Shown here piece after piece: positions 1-8,883 of a stretch of DNA of 30,428 nt (positions are counted from its first letter, which is position 1; every line of letters begins with the position of its first letter). This DNA is from Stentor roeselii (Eukaryota; Ciliophora; Heterotrichea; Heterotrichida; Stentoridae). A program made the translations under genes and the position numbers. The notes under the pieces were generated by a model. It saw nothing but the letters and a program-made list of their open reading frames with translations. It made no database searches and had not been told where the DNA came from. The stretch spans positions 1-30,428 of the forward strand of contig RSEH01000384.1 in NCBI GenBank assembly GCA_006503475.1, written 5' to 3'.

Positions 1-61
1 CTGCCTCACGGAATAGTTTTAGCTTTTTTACTAGGTCTTTAACGATTGGGTTTTCTGACAT
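1..61 (-). CDS. 5' end of a gene running off the left edge
   Basis: An ATG at 61-59 opens a frame of 20 complete codons that is still open at the window edge. It reads MSENPIVKDLVKKLKLFREA, a lysine- and leucine-rich, probably helical start. The bases behind the ATG (62-120 on the plus strand) are C-poor and G-rich, which is the composition seen behind the other minus-strand starts here and supports a real gene start. Too little is visible to name the protein. Confidence 0.5.
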   Translation of the reverse strand, partial: MSENPIVKDLVKKLKLFREA

Positions 62-714
62 TTATACTGGGGGTGCTTTATATTATTTAGTTGTGAATAT
101 TTTTAAAGTGAAGGTTAGGTTATTGGATAAATTCAATGTTTTAGACGTTTTCTCAGTTAATAAATTAGTAGAAATATGTTAATTGTCTATGATCATCAAC
201 TTCGATTTTTTCATGTACGATAAATTTAGGAAAAATTCAGAATTTAAGATGATATCTGTAATTATGGGATATGAATGAGTGTAAAATCAAATAAGATCTT
301 TTATTTATCATTTGAATTATGATCTTTTATTAATAGAAATCTCTTAGTTTTAGGCAGGTGGTATTTAAATATCATGTTGTTCAATTAAACGTTGGATTAA
401 TATTGTTATATTCTCTCTTAAGGTGAGTAATTCATTAGCATAATTTAATCATAATCTTGATAATTTTAGACTATTTGCTTATTCTAAATCAAAAATAATC
501 AATTACTATAATATTTGAATTTCCTTTCCATTTCTTAAAATATTAAAACTTTTTCATTCTTTTCGCTAATAAAATCACTATAATAACTTCCTGATAACAA
601 ATATAAATTTAGAAAAGAAAAAAGTACTATCATCTCTATAAACCCTGAATACTCTTCAATTATAAATTTAATTCAAAATACCTAATGTTGAAATATATTA
701 TCTATTCTAAATGA
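62..714. other. 653-bp intergenic region, AT-rich, no gene seen
   Basis: Stops are frequent in all frames and only very short ORFs occur, for example 29 codons from 188. The left part is the probable promoter of the partial minus-strand gene; the right part is the 3' flank of the ubiquitin-like gene. The words gatctttta occur twice near 295-325. I see no tRNA-like or other structured element. Confidence 0.6.
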
Positions 715-1371
715 TTACTCACTATGTTCGTTGATATAAAACCTCAAGCATTGAAAAGTTTCATTATCGCCGTCCCTAAAAGTAGAATATTTGTTTTTTT
801 GTGTGAATCCAGGATTCTTCTTTGTACTTACTTTTTTTCCGTTCCCTAGAGTTGCTTTATAATACCAAGTCGCACGCGAAAGTACTATATTATTACATTC
901 AGTAATCTTATTGCACATAGGACATATTGCAAGTTTTTCAATCATATTCCTTAAATCGAATTCTCCATATCCTAGTGTCTTATAGACATATTTATTATAA
1001 GCTTCACATTGATTGTTTTTACATTTTCCTCTAGTACTCAGTCCGGAAGATATACCACACCATTGTGGACCAGTTTGACAGTAAGAATAAGACTCTACTT
1101 GATTCATCGCATTAAAAGTTAGATTCGCTGCCATACTAAAGCCACCTCCGCCTAAAATTGGAATCAGCCTTATGGTAGTGTGGCTAGGCATATTATAGTC
1201 TCTAATTGATAGCCAATCTTCAAGCTTTTCATTTTCATATATTAAAGTTTGTTCTGAAACAGGTAGACCTTCTATATCTTGATACAAGGTTTTGAGTTGC
1301 TCAATTGTCATAGAATCATCAATATCAAGTATAAGGCTTTTTCCGTTAATTGTAAGAATTTGGATCTTCAT
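715..1371 (-). CDS. Ubiquitin-like domain fused to a Cys-rich (zinc-ribbon-like) domain
   Basis: The 218-residue protein begins with a ubiquitin-like fold of about 73 residues (MKIQILTINGKS... to RLIPIL), followed directly by GGGG at 74-77, almost where ubiquitin has its C-terminal GG. The second half carries C98, C105, C117, C122, C150, C153 and C159, including C-x4-C and C-x2-C pairs that could bind zinc, with the blocks KCKNNQCEAYN and CPMCNK. From memory, a similar ubiquitin-like plus 'GxCxNxxCxAY...CPxC' arrangement occurs in protist and fungal proteins of unknown role. A role in ubiquitin signalling is inference. The start ATG is clear and the gene ends in TAA. It is head-to-head with the channel gene, with 118 bp between starts. 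Confidence 0.85.
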   Translation of the reverse strand: MKIQILTINGKSLILDIDDSMTIEQLKTLYQDIEGLPVSEQTLIYENEKLEDWLSIRDYNMPSHTTIRLIPILGGGGFSMAANLTFNAMNQVESYSYCQTGPQWCGISSGLSTRGKCKNNQCEAYNKYVYKTLGYGEFDLRNMIEKLAICPMCNKITECNNIVLSRATWYYKATLGNGKKVSTKKNPGFTQKNKYSTFRDGDNETFQCLRFYINEHSE

Positions 1372-1489
1372 TTATAAAAATGTTCTACAATTCAATATCT
1401 TCTTTAAACAATTTCTTCAGATCAATAAATTAAACCAGTCAAAACCTTCAATCCAAACAATCCAAAAATTTACTCAATCAACTTATTAA

Positions 1490-3544
1490 ATGTCCACAAG
1501 TGCAAATGACATCCTCCTGGTGATAGCTTTGGACTTTTCGCTATTTCTTGTTCTCGTGTTAGTTTTTGCAATCTACCGAAAGATCCGAAGCAAAAAAGTA
1601 GACCTCGCAAAAGAAATCACAGTTCTCCATCCTTACATGAACGAAGCCGAGCATTCCTGGCGAGTGATTTTCAGTAAATTAAAAGACATGGATTTGCCAG
1701 AAGTCTATTCAGAACTAGGTGAATGGGCATTCATGTACCTGAGTCTTCATCGTTTCTTCATAATATGTTTGATAGCAATGGGGATACCCGGTACCCTAGG
1801 GCTTCTTCTGATTTACTATTACGGTAACGACGAAGGTTCAGACAAGGACTCGATCCACCTGACAAGCATTTCTCACATCATAGACCAGCCAAACCTTCTG
1901 ATATACCCGGTTTTGTTCCTTATTTACTTTTCTCTAGTCATTTACGGCCTGGGCATCAGATTTTTGTACAACATGCTTTATTTGAGAACTTCTGATCACC
2001 TGATGAAAACTCAAAACACTGTCGTTATGATAAGAAATATTTTTAAACAACACTCTAGTAATTTTATTACTGAAAAATTGCATGAAAGTCTTGAGAAACA
2101 CTTTCAGAATTCTATTCAGTCGATTTATACTGTTCCTTATTTGGTAGAACCTTATGGATTCTATAAAAAGGTGAAAAAAAGCGAAAAAAAACTTAAACTT
2201 CTCAACCTTGACTTTGAACTTAATGGGGAGAAAACCCAGATACGAAAAAAATGTAAGAAAATGGATGGAATTTCTTTTTATGAGGCGAAAATATTTAAAT
2301 ATTCAAAAAAAATGACAGAATCTAGAGAAAAGTTTAAAGATTATAATGCTGGAGTGGCTTTTGTAATGCTTACTAATAGTACAGCAGCATATGAGTTGAT
2401 TCAATCAGGAGTTGATCCATTGTCAGAGTTAGACACAAGCAATTTCGAATGCCTTTACGCCCCGATTTCACACGACATCCTATGGGAAAACATTGGTATC
2501 GACCGTTCTTACGCACTATTAATGAAGATATTCCTAAACCTTGTATACGTTCTATTATTTTTAGTACTGATAACACCTTCAGCATTCGAGGAGTTCTTAA
2601 TAGTAAACCTTGACTACCTAGGTCTAAAGCACTTCCTGATCTCAACCCTAGCAATAAGTCTCCCTGCTCTAGTCCTCGTGATTTACCAGCTGTTAATCCT
2701 TCCTCCAGCAGTGAATCTTCTAGTAAAAAACGAGAAACACACAAAAAAACACACAAAAATCACAAGCAGTTTAAAAAAATACCTTTTTTTCCTGCTTTTC
2801 TACACCTTGTTCTTCCCAATTCTCCAACTTCAGCTCACAGGCGTGATTGAAATGTTTTTACATAAAGACTGGCAAGCGATATTAGGAACAAAAGTGAAGT
2901 ACACTGGGGAATTATTCTTTGTTTTTATTATTCATCAGATGTTTTTGAAGAATGGATTTGATTTAATCGTCGCTAGTAAATATTTTGTATCAGCAGCAAA
3001 GGCTTTGTTCGTCGCCAACAGCCGGGCGGAGGAACAGCTTTGCTTTGAAGCAGAACCTTTTGAGTTTGATTTTGAACTTGCTGTGAGTTTGAATGCTTTT
3101 GCTGTCATTTGTGGATTAAGTGTCATTTTTCCACTTATTTTAGTGCCTGGAGTCTTGTTTTTTGTTATCAGGGTAATTGGTATTTAGTACTTTGTGCATA
3201 AACATAATATTTTAACGGTTTTTTATGTGGAAAAGGAAACTTCTGCTTTTCCTAGCTTGATGACTTGCATGTTTTCTGTGTTTTTAGCGGCTTTTATCAT
3301 GCAGGTTATCACGGCTGCTACTTTGGTTCTTAGCAAGGATAAGAATTTTGTATTTTTTGGGAAGATTTGCTTGATTGCGGCTATCTCGTTGTTTTTGTTG
3401 GCTTGTATTTGGATTCGCTATGTTGTTAAGAAAGGAAGGGGAACTGCTGTGGATGGACAGGAAGCAAAGTATATTAGAATACAAGATGAAGATCTTTACA
3501 GACACCCAATGGATCGTGACAAGTCAAAAGAATATTTCAAATAG
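1490..3544 (+). CDS. OSCA/TMEM63 (CSC1-like, DUF221) mechanosensitive channel family protein
   Basis: Two exons (1490-3172 and 3188-3544) joined over a 15-nt intron give 679 residues. An N-terminal membrane segment and two more near residues 85-160 precede a basic cytosolic domain (about 165-325) that ends in the family-typical 'AFV.L...AAYEL' and 'YAPISHDILWENI' blocks. Six or more membrane segments follow (about 345-560 and in exon 2). The splice junction rebuilds RYFVHKHNILTVFYVEKE, matching the family's conserved 'Y...KYNLLYVY' region, so the intron is well supported. The family forms dimeric, tension- or osmolarity-gated cation channels in plants, animals and protists; channel activity here is inferred. 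The length is slightly below the usual 700-800 residues. The tail is short and charged. Confidence 0.9.
3173..3187 (+). other. 15-nt spliceosomal intron in the OSCA/TMEM63-like gene
   Basis: The intron reads GTAATTGGTATTTAG, phase 0, between AGG and TAC. It has GT...AG ends and A at position 10. Left unspliced, it introduces an in-frame TAG; removed, it restores a family-conserved sequence across the junction. Confidence 0.92.
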
Positions 3545-3599
3545 GTTAAGAATTCACTATTAAACCCGAATTAATACACATATATAGAGAGTATTAAAA

Positions 3600-3790
3600 C
3601 TACCTTAAAACACTAATAAAACCATTTCACAAACCAAAAAAAAATCAATTAAAATACTTCCAAATAAATAAAAACCTAAACCATCCCAAAATCATCAAAA
3701 CTCAAAACATTCATATTAAAATCATCACAATCAATAAACTCTCCACCAAAAATCACCATTTAATGTCCTTCCCACTAAAATCTGCCAACC
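3600..3790 (+). promoter_or_regulatory. G-depleted 5' flank of the 3795 gene
   Basis: About 190 bp of the 250-bp gap hold only two or so G residues on the plus strand; the block 3661-3720 has 14 C and no G. It lies directly upstream of a plus-strand ATG and shows the strand-specific composition found behind most starts in the window. No discrete TATA-like element can be singled out in such AT-rich DNA. Confidence 0.45.
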
Positions 3791-3794
3791 ATAA

Positions 3795-4565
3795 ATGAAC
3801 AAAGAAATCGACTACTACGAAAACAAACTCCAAGACCTTTACAGTCGACTGGGTAAAGCAAACGAGTTGGTGCAAGACCTGAAAGAGTCAAAAGAAAACG
3901 TGATCTCAGCTCTGGAAAAGTAAATTCCAAACAGAATCGAAGAGGAAAACAAGTATTTGATCGATGAAAACGAGCATCTGCATCAACAAATAAGCGAAAC
4001 TCACCAAAACTATTCCCACAACACTCCCGCCTTCAAAAAACCAAAACATCTGGCCCATAAGTCCTTGACCCTCTCCCTTCCAATGGACGAGATCCAAGAA
4101 AAAGAAATTTCAAACTTTTCTGACTCTGATGATGAGATGTCGCCAGACCCAAACATCGACAAGTTCTTAAAACAAATAAACGAATTGAAAGTTGTCTGCC
4201 AGAAGCAAGGCGAGGCTCTAGTCAAGTTCCAAGAAACAATGGAGTCCACAAAGGAAGAAAACGACCGTCTTCAAAACGTTCTGACCGATTTAGAAAACGA
4301 GAAAAAAGGAATCTCAGAGATTTTTGGCAGCTCAGAACTCAAAAGCTGCATCTTTGAAAACCTTCCAAGCCCTGTCGCGATGAGGTCCCCTGAGTCGAGT
4401 CTCTTCATCAGCGGGTTCGAAGCGGTGGAGTTTGACAGAAAAGATCAAAAAACAAACACGAGGGGAAAGGGATACATGGAAGAACTAAAGCTTTTCACCC
4501 GACATTCATTCAAGTTCGTCGAGAACGGCCTTCTTTTCTCGCATATTTCTGGACTGAAGATGTGA
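3795..4565 (+). CDS. Coiled-coil protein, unrecognised
   Basis: Exons 3795-3919 and 3935-4565 encode 251 residues. The ATG at 3795 opens MNKEIDYYENKLQDLYSRL, a heptad-rich helix that continues smoothly across the intron (SALEK then IEEENKYLIDENEHL). A Ser/Asp-rich stretch (FSDSDDEMSPD) suggests phosphorylation, and a second coiled coil (about 130-180) follows. The C-terminus is short and mixed. A start at the TTG near 3957 would lose the first coiled coil and is unlikely. No enzyme motif is visible. It lies in tandem upstream of the LRR/EF-hand gene. A cytoskeletal scaffold role is possible but only inferred. Confidence 0.8.
3920..3934 (+). other. 15-nt intron in the coiled-coil gene
   Basis: The intron reads GTAAATTCCAAACAG, with A at position 10. 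It interrupts a Lys codon (phase 2); unspliced it gives an immediate in-frame TAA, while removal keeps a continuous heptad pattern. Confidence 0.88.
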
Positions 4566-4756
4566 AAGTAGTTAGATTTAAGTGTTTTTTTAGGAATTTT
4601 AGGGAAAAAAAAGAGAAATTCAGCAGAAAAAGACTGAAAAGTCCACTATTCAGAGTATTTTGAAGTGATTTCATTATCATTAAGACGATCACTCATCACC
4701 ATAATATTTATTATCCCAAAATGGAGTCAAAATTCCATAAATCTTACAAAACATAA

Positions 4757-4766
4757 CCTTATTAAA
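4757..4766 (+). promoter_or_regulatory. CCTTATTAAA upstream motif
   Basis: This 10-mer ends 17 bp before the ATG of the LRR/EF-hand gene. Close variants (CCTTAATAAA at 15175 and 19731, CCTTAATATT at 17969, TCTTATTAAA at 12227) also lie within about 50 bp upstream of plus-strand starts. It may be a core-promoter or initiator element, but AT-rich DNA makes chance matches likely. Confidence 0.3.
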
Positions 4767-4783
4767 ATTTTCTTATTTAAACA

Positions 4784-6877
4784 ATGGAAGACCTGCCAGT
4801 TCTATTCGAGACCAGTCCAGACCTACAACAGATCAACTTAGAATTCTCAGAAATCGAGTCTTTAGAGCCTCTTCTGCCCTTGCTTTCCAAGTTCACCGCC
4901 CTGAAAGAGCTTCTTCTATTCGGGAACCGTCTCGAAAGTCTTCCACAAGACCTGTCATGTTTATCAAGTCTAACAAAACTCGACATTTCCAACAACCTAA
5001 TCGAAAACCTTGACCAGGCCCTTCTTTCTCTTTCAACCCTTCCAAACCTAGTCGACCTTCACTATTCAACTCAAAACGAATCAGAAGAAAAGCAGATATC
5101 ATTAAAACTTCCGAACCTTCAACTTTTAAACAACAATCAAGTCATTCACGTTTCTTATCCTTCATCTGAGAAGAGTTCAGCAGATTTAGACCAAATCGAA
5201 GAAGTGACTGAAAAATGCGAGACGACGAATCCAGGAAAGTTTCAAGAAAACGTTGCAGAAAGTCGAGAAAGTGAAATTCCTGATGTTGAAAGAACTTATG
5301 CGGCATGTGAACATTCAGGGTACTTTGGAGAAGATGCCTTTATGAGTCAGGATTATGTTGAAAAAGTTGCGATTTTATATGATGAGATCAGAGGACTTTG
5401 GCAGTCAGAAGACAGGTCAAGGGATAAAAAACTTGCTGAGGACTTCGACGAAGGCATCCGCTCGATCGTTGTTGACCTTTCAGGAGTGATTCGTTCGGAC
5501 TACTCACAGATTTCCAAGAAGCTGCACACGATCAAGTCAAAATACGAACTCGTCCTCATCTGTATTCAAAAACTTGTCGATTTTTTAATGCGAAAAAGTC
5601 CTAACCTGGGAAAGTTCTTCGTACAGTTGAATAAAATCGTGGAAGACCTTTTCAATGAACTGCTTTCAGTCAGTTTAGAAGCCTTCGCATCGCCTTTAGC
5701 TTCAAATGCGAGTCTTGAGCCGAAGTCGCCAAAGTCACCAAGAATGGAAAGTTTTGATAATTTTTTAGTGGAAAAAGAAATGATTTTCAAGAGGTTTGCA
5801 AATGAAAGAGAAGAGCTTTTAATGGAAATCGATGCTTTGAAAGAGGAAAATCAGAAGTACCTTGAAACTATTGTAAGACATTCAAAAAGATTCGCGGAGC
5901 AGATGGAAAGTAAAAGTTTAGATGAGGATAGAAAAGTCTCTGGAAGTGTCTTTGGGCTTAAACCGAATGGAAAAATTCTGACTTTGAGGCAGTTGAAGGA
6001 GATTATTGAAGAGATTTACGCGTCGAAAGCGAAGTACGATGAAAGGTGCCTGATGAACAAGATGCCCCGAGAGACGATGGAGCAACATATGTACAACTAT
6101 CTCAATACCAAGTACGGTTTAAAAAACTTGATTTTAGACTGGGCATCTTCAATTGTTTCATCTATTAAAAAACACTCATCGAAGGATAATGATGTAGCGG
6201 TTTTCGGAAAGATCTTGAAAAATGAATGTGATGAAGAGTTTCGCATGGTACAGACCCAGGTGAAAGAAACTGTCACAGAACTGCTGAGAATGCATTTGAG
6301 GATCAGAAACCCGATGAGGAATACTTCAGATATTCAGGATATGGTCAGTGAAAGGCTCTCTGGGTACTTGTTTCAGGAAGAATGGAATGAAATCATCCGC
6401 TACATGTATAATGAAGAGGATTCAGCATTTTTAGCACAGGAAGTCTTGAAAATCGTCAAAAAAAAACAACACCTTAATGTCCTTACCCCACCCAAGGGAA
6501 AGGTCTCTAGAGAAGAACTTGTCGTGTTGAAGGAAAAGGAAAAACTTATTAAAACTCGTGTTTTGTATAAGGACTTTATTAAGGTTTTACTTGACTTTCA
6601 GTTACAGGGACATGAAAAGTTCTTAAAACATTTTGTGAAGCTTTTTAGAGAGTTGGATACTGATGGTGATGGCATTTTGAATGAAGATGAATTTAGAGGA
6701 CTTGTCGAAGTCATGGACCTTGGGTTTTCTGAGGATGACATCGCAAGACTGCTGCAGATAATTGACCCTTATGATAATAAACAGATCACGTTTTCTGAAG
6801 CGATCACTTTGTTTTCTACTGAGTTGATTCCAATGGAAGGAATCGCGGTGATGAAGAAGTTATCATTAAATGACTAG
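4784..6877 (+). CDS. LRR, coiled-coil and EF-hand protein
   Basis: The single-exon protein has 697 residues. Residues about 14-125 hold four or so leucine-rich repeats (LKELLLFGNRLESLP, LTKLDISNNLIENL). An acidic linker and helical middle follow, with SPKSP-type proline-directed phosphosites near 310. Residues about 400-560 form a conserved-looking helical module (LRQLKEIIEEIYASKAKYDE, METMEQHMYN-like and YGLKNLILDWASSI blocks) that I associate, from memory only, with proteins of ciliates and algae. The C-terminus has one canonical EF-hand loop (DTDGDGILNEDE, about 624-635) and a second, weaker loop (DPYDNKQITFSE). Calcium binding is expected at the first loop. The exact family and location are unknown; a basal-body or axonemal role is a guess from architecture and neighbours. 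Confidence 0.88.
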   Translation: MEDLPVLFETSPDLQQINLEFSEIESLEPLLPLLSKFTALKELLLFGNRLESLPQDLSCLSSLTKLDISNNLIENLDQALLSLSTLPNLVDLHYSTQNESEEKQISLKLPNLQLLNNNQVIHVSYPSSEKSSADLDQIEEVTEKCETTNPGKFQENVAESRESEIPDVERTYAACEHSGYFGEDAFMSQDYVEKVAILYDEIRGLWQSEDRSRDKKLAEDFDEGIRSIVVDLSGVIRSDYSQISKKLHTIKSKYELVLICIQKLVDFLMRKSPNLGKFFVQLNKIVEDLFNELLSVSLEAFASPLASNASLEPKSPKSPRMESFDNFLVEKEMIFKRFANEREELLMEIDALKEENQKYLETIVRHSKRFAEQMESKSLDEDRKVSGSVFGLKPNGKILTLRQLKEIIEEIYASKAKYDERCLMNKMPRETMEQHMYNYLNTKYGLKNLILDWASSIVSSIKKHSSKDNDVAVFGKILKNECDEEFRMVQTQVKETVTELLRMHLRIRNPMRNTSDIQDMVSERLSGYLFQEEWNEIIRYMYNEEDSAFLAQEVLKIVKKKQHLNVLTPPKGKVSREELVVLKEKEKLIKTRVLYKDFIKVLLDFQLQGHEKFLKHFVKLFRELDTDGDGILNEDEFRGLVEVMDLGFSEDDIARLLQIIDPYDNKQITFSEAITLFSTELIPMEGIAVMKKLSLND

Positions 6878-6961
6878 TTATTTTAATGAAAATTTTAAAG
6901 AAATAAAGTGAATATTGTCTTGTTATACTCAATAAACATCCTAATTTAAACTTTATATTAT

Positions 6962-8713
6962 TCAACTTTCTCGACTGGAAGGCCGGTACTCTCCAGTCCC
7001 GGCACTTTGAGGATTAAGTAAATTGGTCAACACTTCCTTAGTATACCTCAATCTCTTCGCCATTTCCCTATTCTGTGTCTCCATGGCACTACTCAACGGG
7101 TACAAGCTCGGAACGCCACTTTTATCCACATAAGTCACCATTCTCGAATCACTACAAAGTAAAAGTTCGCTTTTATCAAGAAAACTGACCTGCACAACTT
7201 TATTACTCAATCTAAAAATCACGGCATGGTCAGTAACAAGCCATTTTTTCACATAAACCAATTCTTTACTTTCATCGTTGCTTTGCTTGTCAATCGTCAG
7301 ATGTTTCCGGAAATGCTGTAAAAGAGTCACTTTTTTCTGTAATTCTGGAGGAAATGTCAAAATTCCATGTTGAACTGTTGACTCTTCTCTGCCTGAGACT
7401 CGGCTTGTGTATTGAAAATAATCTCCTCGGCTGCTTGCGATTATTTTAGTTGAATCGTTGAAGTAGACCCCTGCGCAGCCGTTTGATAACATGTAACCGA
7501 GACCGTATTTGTTGGAGTAATCCACCCATTTGCTTACCCATAGTGAAGGACCACCGGAAACAGGATTGTAACAGCTTAGAGTCGCGGTCTTTCGCGAACT
7601 TGTTGCACCTGCTGAGTCGTGTCTTGCTATTGTTTTTGTTGTGCTTTTTATCTCACGCTCTGTCATTCGACCGTCTTCGATCCTTGCTGATCTCAGGTCT
7701 TCTGAGATCCGGGTTTGTGAAGCTGACCTGGGTGGTCTCATTAGTTTAGGCTCATCTTTTGGAATTTCAAATTGTTTTAGATATGAAGAACTGGGTGGAA
7801 CTGCTAATGTACTTGCAGGAAGTAGTCTTGGGATTGAATTCCTAGTCATAAAGGGATGTGCAAGAATATCATCCATTGAAGGCCTGGCTGAGGGGTCACT
7901 TACTAGAATTTCTGATATTAGGTTCTTTGCTTCAACGGAGATATTAACTTGCTCAGGAAATGAGTAAGCATTCATCTTGATCCTCCTATAAGTTAACTTA
8001 ACATCATTAGTCTCAAAAGGCGGTTTACCAATCAACATAGTATAAACAAGTACGCCAAGACTCCAAACATCCACTTCATACGAATGTCCATGTCCCCCAT
8101 CAAGAATCTCAGGCGCAATATAATTCGGAGTTCCACAAATAGTCCTTTTCCTTTCCCCATCAAATTCCAATTTAGTAGCAAGTCCAAAATCTCCAAGTTT
8201 AATTTCCATCTTTTCACTTAAAAACAAGTTGCCCAGTTTAATATCCCGATGAATGACCCGGTGCGAATGAAGGTACTTTAAAGCTGAGACAACTTGAAAC
8301 GTGTAACTTTGAACTTCTATCTCCGTAAGTCTCTTTCTCCTTCGAATCAACTCGCTCAAGGTCTGGTTGGTGCAAAGTTCCAACAAAATGTAAACATTTT
8401 CCGAGTCCTCAAAAAAATGCTCGAATTTTACGATGTTCGGGTGGTTTAAAGAACGATGAATTTTTATCTCTGACATCAGCTTTTGCCGGGCACGGGACTT
8501 GGTTAATGAAGCTTTGCTTATCATCTTCCCTGCTGAGATCTGCTTCGTGTCAAGTGTGAGGAACTCGTAAACTCGCGCAAAACCGCCTTTGCCTAAAAAT
8601 CGACCTTTTGAGTATTGTTTTATCCCGATTTCACCTGATGCTTTGAATAGTTTTTCTTCGATTATTTGACTTTCCTTTACTTCGCTGAGGGTTCTTGAGA
8701 TTTTTGATGTCAT
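6962..8713 (-). CDS. PLK: Polo-like kinase (PLK1-3 type) with divergent Polo box 2
   Basis: The 583-residue protein is a Ser/Thr kinase of the Polo family, which acts in mitosis, centrosome or basal-body function and cytokinesis. The kinase domain spans about 34-289: glycine loop LGKGGFARVYE (40-50), Lys63, Glu82, HRD 155-157, DFG 175-177, activation-loop Thr191 in TICGTPNYIAPE. A Ser/Arg-rich linker leads to the Polo-box domain: box 1 from LWVSKWVDYSNKYGLGY (Trp396 corresponds to human PLK1 W414) and box 2 about 487-565. The His and Lys of the human phosphate pincer (H538, K540) align with K514 and E516 (FLDKSELLLC), so canonical phosphopeptide binding is doubtful. The ATG at 8713 is chosen over the TTG at 8719. 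It ends in TGA and converges on the LRR/EF-hand gene with 84 bp between. Confidence 0.95.
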   Translation of the reverse strand: MTSKISRTLSEVKESQIIEEKLFKASGEIGIKQYSKGRFLGKGGFARVYEFLTLDTKQISAGKMISKASLTKSRARQKLMSEIKIHRSLNHPNIVKFEHFFEDSENVYILLELCTNQTLSELIRRRKRLTEIEVQSYTFQVVSALKYLHSHRVIHRDIKLGNLFLSEKMEIKLGDFGLATKLEFDGERKRTICGTPNYIAPEILDGGHGHSYEVDVWSLGVLVYTMLIGKPPFETNDVKLTYRRIKMNAYSFPEQVNISVEAKNLISEILVSDPSARPSMDDILAHPFMTRNSIPRLLPASTLAVPPSSSYLKQFEIPKDEPKLMRPPRSASQTRISEDLRSARIEDGRMTEREIKSTTKTIARHDSAGATSSRKTATLSCYNPVSGGPSLWVSKWVDYSNKYGLGYMLSNGCAGVYFNDSTKIIASSRGDYFQYTSRVSGREESTVQHGILTFPPELQKKVTLLQHFRKHLTIDKQSNDESKELVYVKKWLVTDHAVIFRLSNKVVQVSFLDKSELLLCSDSRMVTYVDKSGVPSLYPLSSAMETQNREMAKRLRYTKEVLTNLLNPQSAGTGEYRPSSRES

Positions 8714-8883
8714 TTTCAATTATATGGATATTAGGAGGGAAGTTGAGATTTCAGATGATTTTTATTGGAAAGGAAGAAAAATGAGAAATTTGGTGATTTG
8801 GAGTGATTCAGGTAAAACTGAGGATTTCAGTTATTTAACCTTGAAAAATAATGATTAAATTGCAGATTATAATTAAATAATGA

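Noticed and set aside
1292-1489. 65-codon plus-strand ORF ahead of the channel gene
   Set aside because: Overlaps the start of the ubiquitin-like gene on the other strand and runs through the G-poor promoter; no protein-like features.
3173-3187. Premature stop or frameshift splitting the channel into 565- and 116-codon ORFs
   Set aside because: A perfect 15-nt GT...AG intron covers the stop, and splicing restores a conserved family block.
4563-4577. Possible intron GTGAAAGTAGTTAG at the end of the 3795 gene
   Set aside because: It is 14 nt, has no A at position 10, and skipping it shifts frame into AT-rich sequence with early stops.
8714-8719. Upstream TTG start for the Polo-like kinase
   Set aside because: A proper ATG lies two codons downstream, and non-ATG starts are unlikely in this setting.
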